Source: Acidimicrobiaceae bacterium
Lineage (GTDB): Bacteria; Actinomycetota; Acidimicrobiia; Acidimicrobiales; UBA8190
Direction of reading: 5' to 3'
DNA length: 53,051 nucleotides
NCBI GenBank assembly: GCA_003151955.1
Contig: PLZB01000032.1
Span: 31,080 to 84,130 of the forward strand
Part shown: positions 51,526-53,051 of the stretch, in pieces
Layout of the letters: each line of letters starts with the position of its first letter
How positions within the stretch are numbered: position 1 is the stretch's first letter
Made by a program: the position numbers and the translations under genes
The notes under the pieces: model-generated
What the model was told of the DNA's origin: nothing
Database searches by the model: none
What the model saw: the letters and a program-made list of their open reading frames with translations, nothing else

Positions 51526-52847
51526 GGCTGCTCCTTCTCGATCGCTTCGACGGCCGATCGGGCCGTCCCGTCGGGGAACCTGGTGAGGAGGACCGTCCCG
51601 GGCCCGAGGGCCTCGACGGACCGGAGGACCCGGCCGTCGGCTCCGAGGGTCAGGGTGTAGCCCCGTTCGAGCTGGCGGTCGACGTCGTAGGCGGCGAGGA
51701 GCCGCCTCCAGTGTCGGGTCCGGTCGCTCTGATGGTCGAGGGCCACAAGGGCGAGGGTTCCGAGCCGGCCGGCCCGTCCGGCGATCTCCGCCTCGGCCAG
51801 CTCGACCCGCCGGGGAGCGACCTGGGCGATCCGGCGGGCCCGGCCGGTGAGCCGCTCGGAGTGGCGGTCGAGCTGGGTCCGGGTGGCGGCGACGAGGCGG
51901 CCCCGGGCCTGGTCGTCCCGGCGGGAGGCGGTGGCCAGGGCGTCGACCGCCCTTCGGCCGATCCGGTCCCCCCGGGCCGCCACGGAGGCCCAGGCCTGGT
52001 CGACCCGGCGGACGATCTCCTGGCCGCACTCGGTGGGGGTGATGAAGGCCCGGTTGGCGAGGATGTCGGCCAGGGACTGGTCCCCGGTGTGGCCGATCCC
52101 GGTCCAGACGGCCATGGGGGCGGCGGCGAGGGCCCGGGCCACCGGTTCGGTGTCGAAGGGGGCCAGGTCGCCCCGGGATCCCCCGCCCCGGACGAGGACG
52201 GCGAGGTCGCAGCCGGCCCGGGTCAGGGTGGCCAGGGCGGTGGCGATCGAGGTGGGGGCGCCGGGGCCCTGGACGACGGCGGGGACGAGGAGGATATGGA
52301 AGGCGTAGCCGGAGTCCTCGAGCTGGCCGAGGAAGTCCTTGGCCCCCTCGGTGCCGGGGCTGGCCACCAGGCCGACCCGGAGGGGGACGGGGGGGACGGG
52401 GAGGGAGCGGTTCCGGCCCAGGAGCCCCTCGGCCTCGAGGGTCTCGAGGAGGGCGGCCCGGCCGGCGGCCAGCCGGCCCAGGAGGGCGGAGACGTCGACC
52501 TCGGAGAGGGTGAAGTCGATCTCCCCCTTGGCCCGGTAGAGGCCGATGCTCCCTCGGATCGCCACCAGGGTTCCGACCTCGAGGACGATCCCCTGGTCGG
52601 CGAGGACCCGTCGCAGGGGAGCCCAGGTCCGCTGCCAGCACTTCACCTTGAGAACGGCGGCGTCACGGCCCCGGGGCCCGTCGGGATCGACGAGGTCCAT
52701 GTAGCAGTGGCCGGTCCGGTCGGTGATGCTCTGGATCTCCCCGCGGACCCAGACCTGGCGGCCCCGAAAGGCCCGGGACAGGGCCGTCTCGACCTGGCCG
52801 TAGAGCTGGCCGATGGTCAGGGCGTCGGTCCGCTCCAGGGGGAGCAT
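51522..52847 (-). CDS. xseA: Exodeoxyribonuclease VII large subunit
   Basis: This 441-residue subunit has the N-terminal OB-fold (LTIGQLYGQVETALSRAF, VWVRGEIQSIT), the conserved RVGLVASPGTEGAKDFL and the catalytic region VLVRGGGSRGDLAPFD, with AVWTGIGHTGDQSLAD, and the coiled-coil then ERGYTLTLGADGRVL C-terminus. ATG 52847 is favoured over a GTG at 52874 because GAGGTC lies before it. In mycobacteria xseA/xseB sit next to a divergent ispH (lytB2), which may apply here as well since the window ends just after. Confidence 0.93.
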   Translation of the reverse strand: MLPLERTDALTIGQLYGQVETALSRAFRGRQVWVRGEIQSITDRTGHCYMDLVDPDGPRGRDAAVLKVKCWQRTWAPLRRVLADQGIVLEVGTLVAIRGSIGLYRAKGEIDFTLSEVDVSALLGRLAAGRAALLETLEAEGLLGRNRSLPVPPVPLRVGLVASPGTEGAKDFLGQLEDSGYAFHILLVPAVVQGPGAPTSIATALATLTRAGCDLAVLVRGGGSRGDLAPFDTEPVARALAAAPMAVWTGIGHTGDQSLADILANRAFITPTECGQEIVRRVDQAWASVAARGDRIGRRAVDALATASRRDDQARGRLVAATRTQLDRHSERLTGRARRIAQVAPRRVELAEAEIAGRAGRLGTLALVALDHQSDRTRHWRRLLAAYDVDRQLERGYTLTLGADGRVLRSVEALGPGTVLLTRFPDGTARSAVEAIEKEQP

Positions 52848-53051
52848 GCCGGGGACCTCGGCGCCACGTGCCACGGCGACACCCTATCGACCGGTTGTGG
52901 CGCTGCCGTCGGCCCCGACCGCTTCCCGACCGCCCGGGGCCTGCAAGACTGGGGGGGACGGTGAGTCGGCCGGGTGACCGCGGCCCGGGTCCGCTTCGGC
53001 GGGAACCGGGTCGAGGAAGGTCGGGGCTCCACAGGGCAGGGTGCTGGCTAA
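52848..53051. other. Window-edge region upstream of xseA without a clear gene
   Basis: The last 204 bases hold the xseA leader on the minus strand and no gene that can be supported on the plus strand. The final 11 bases open a frame GTG-CTG-GCT-AA (V-L-A) on the plus strand, which would fit the start of an ispH-type protein, but nothing more can be seen. Confidence 0.3.

Noticed and set aside
1..53051. CRISPR arrays, tRNA genes, insertion sequences or prophage genes
   Set aside because: No spaced direct repeats, T-loop signatures, transposase or phage structural genes were noticed; the intein is the only clear mobile-type element.

Overview
The window is very GC-rich DNA with actinobacterial gene content: a WhiB regulator, a stand-alone Lrp/AsnC effector domain beside trpD, a class II ribonucleotide reductase, a MoxR/DUF58/transglutaminase cluster, and many GTG starts with 4-base start/stop overlaps. 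It looks like the chromosome of an actinomycete (Actinomycetota). The mix of fused citrate synthases, acyl-CoA enzymes and B12-dependent NrdJ would suit an Acidimicrobiia-like lineage, but that placement is inference. No rRNA, tRNA, CRISPR array or transposase was seen. Almost all of the window is coding, with about 52 genes.

Layout. 1-2770: the tail of a probable SpoU methyltransferase, a RES/Xre toxin-antitoxin pair, and a serine hydrolase. 2795-7742: CorA, a DUF2332 protein, and a divergent pair of citrate-synthase-fold proteins, one with N-terminal CBS domains and one with an N-terminal helix-turn-helix. 7715-9247: two cell-surface lipoproteins, one a NodB-type deacetylase. 9275-9889: three small unknown ORFs in a row. 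9947-14062: nrdJ, carrying an intein with a LAGLIDADG endonuclease, with a promoter and two NrdR-box-like sites exactly 31 bp apart. 14225-20319: glycerol kinase, a large terminator-like hairpin, PlsC, TetR, an aminotransferase, a ROK kinase and an SRPBCC protein. 20388-23273: a GT4 glycosyltransferase, QueG and two tiny Cys-rich proteins. 23355-29560: a DEDDh exonuclease/GIY-YIG fusion, the Lrp domain, trpD, an acyl-CoA dehydrogenase, a DUF6629 membrane protein, an LppX-like lipoprotein and WhiB. 29762-31914: a Fur/PerR-rubrerythrin-DUF3501-GNAT operon with a palindrome over its promoter. 32000-36719: a coupled operon of GlpD, an alkylglycerone-phosphate-synthase-like flavoprotein and an FGGY kinase whose substrate pocket differs from glycerol kinase. 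36733-38640: a Ser/Pro repeat protein and a sulfotransferase. 38892-43038: MoxR, DUF58 and a transglutaminase. 43023-48341: a ferredoxin-reductase-like flavoprotein, an MBL hydrolase, peptide deformylase, a double-ACT protein, a VOC protein and an ABC-2 exporter. 48439-51218: an acyl-CoA synthetase coupled to a serpin-like protein. 51220-52847: xseB and xseA.

The strongest points for a second look are the divergent regulatory-domain citrate synthase pair, the low-GC patches inside nrdJ, the NrdR operator/promoter block, the serpin-like protein coupled to an acyl-CoA ligase, and the GlpD/AGPS-like/FGGY operon.
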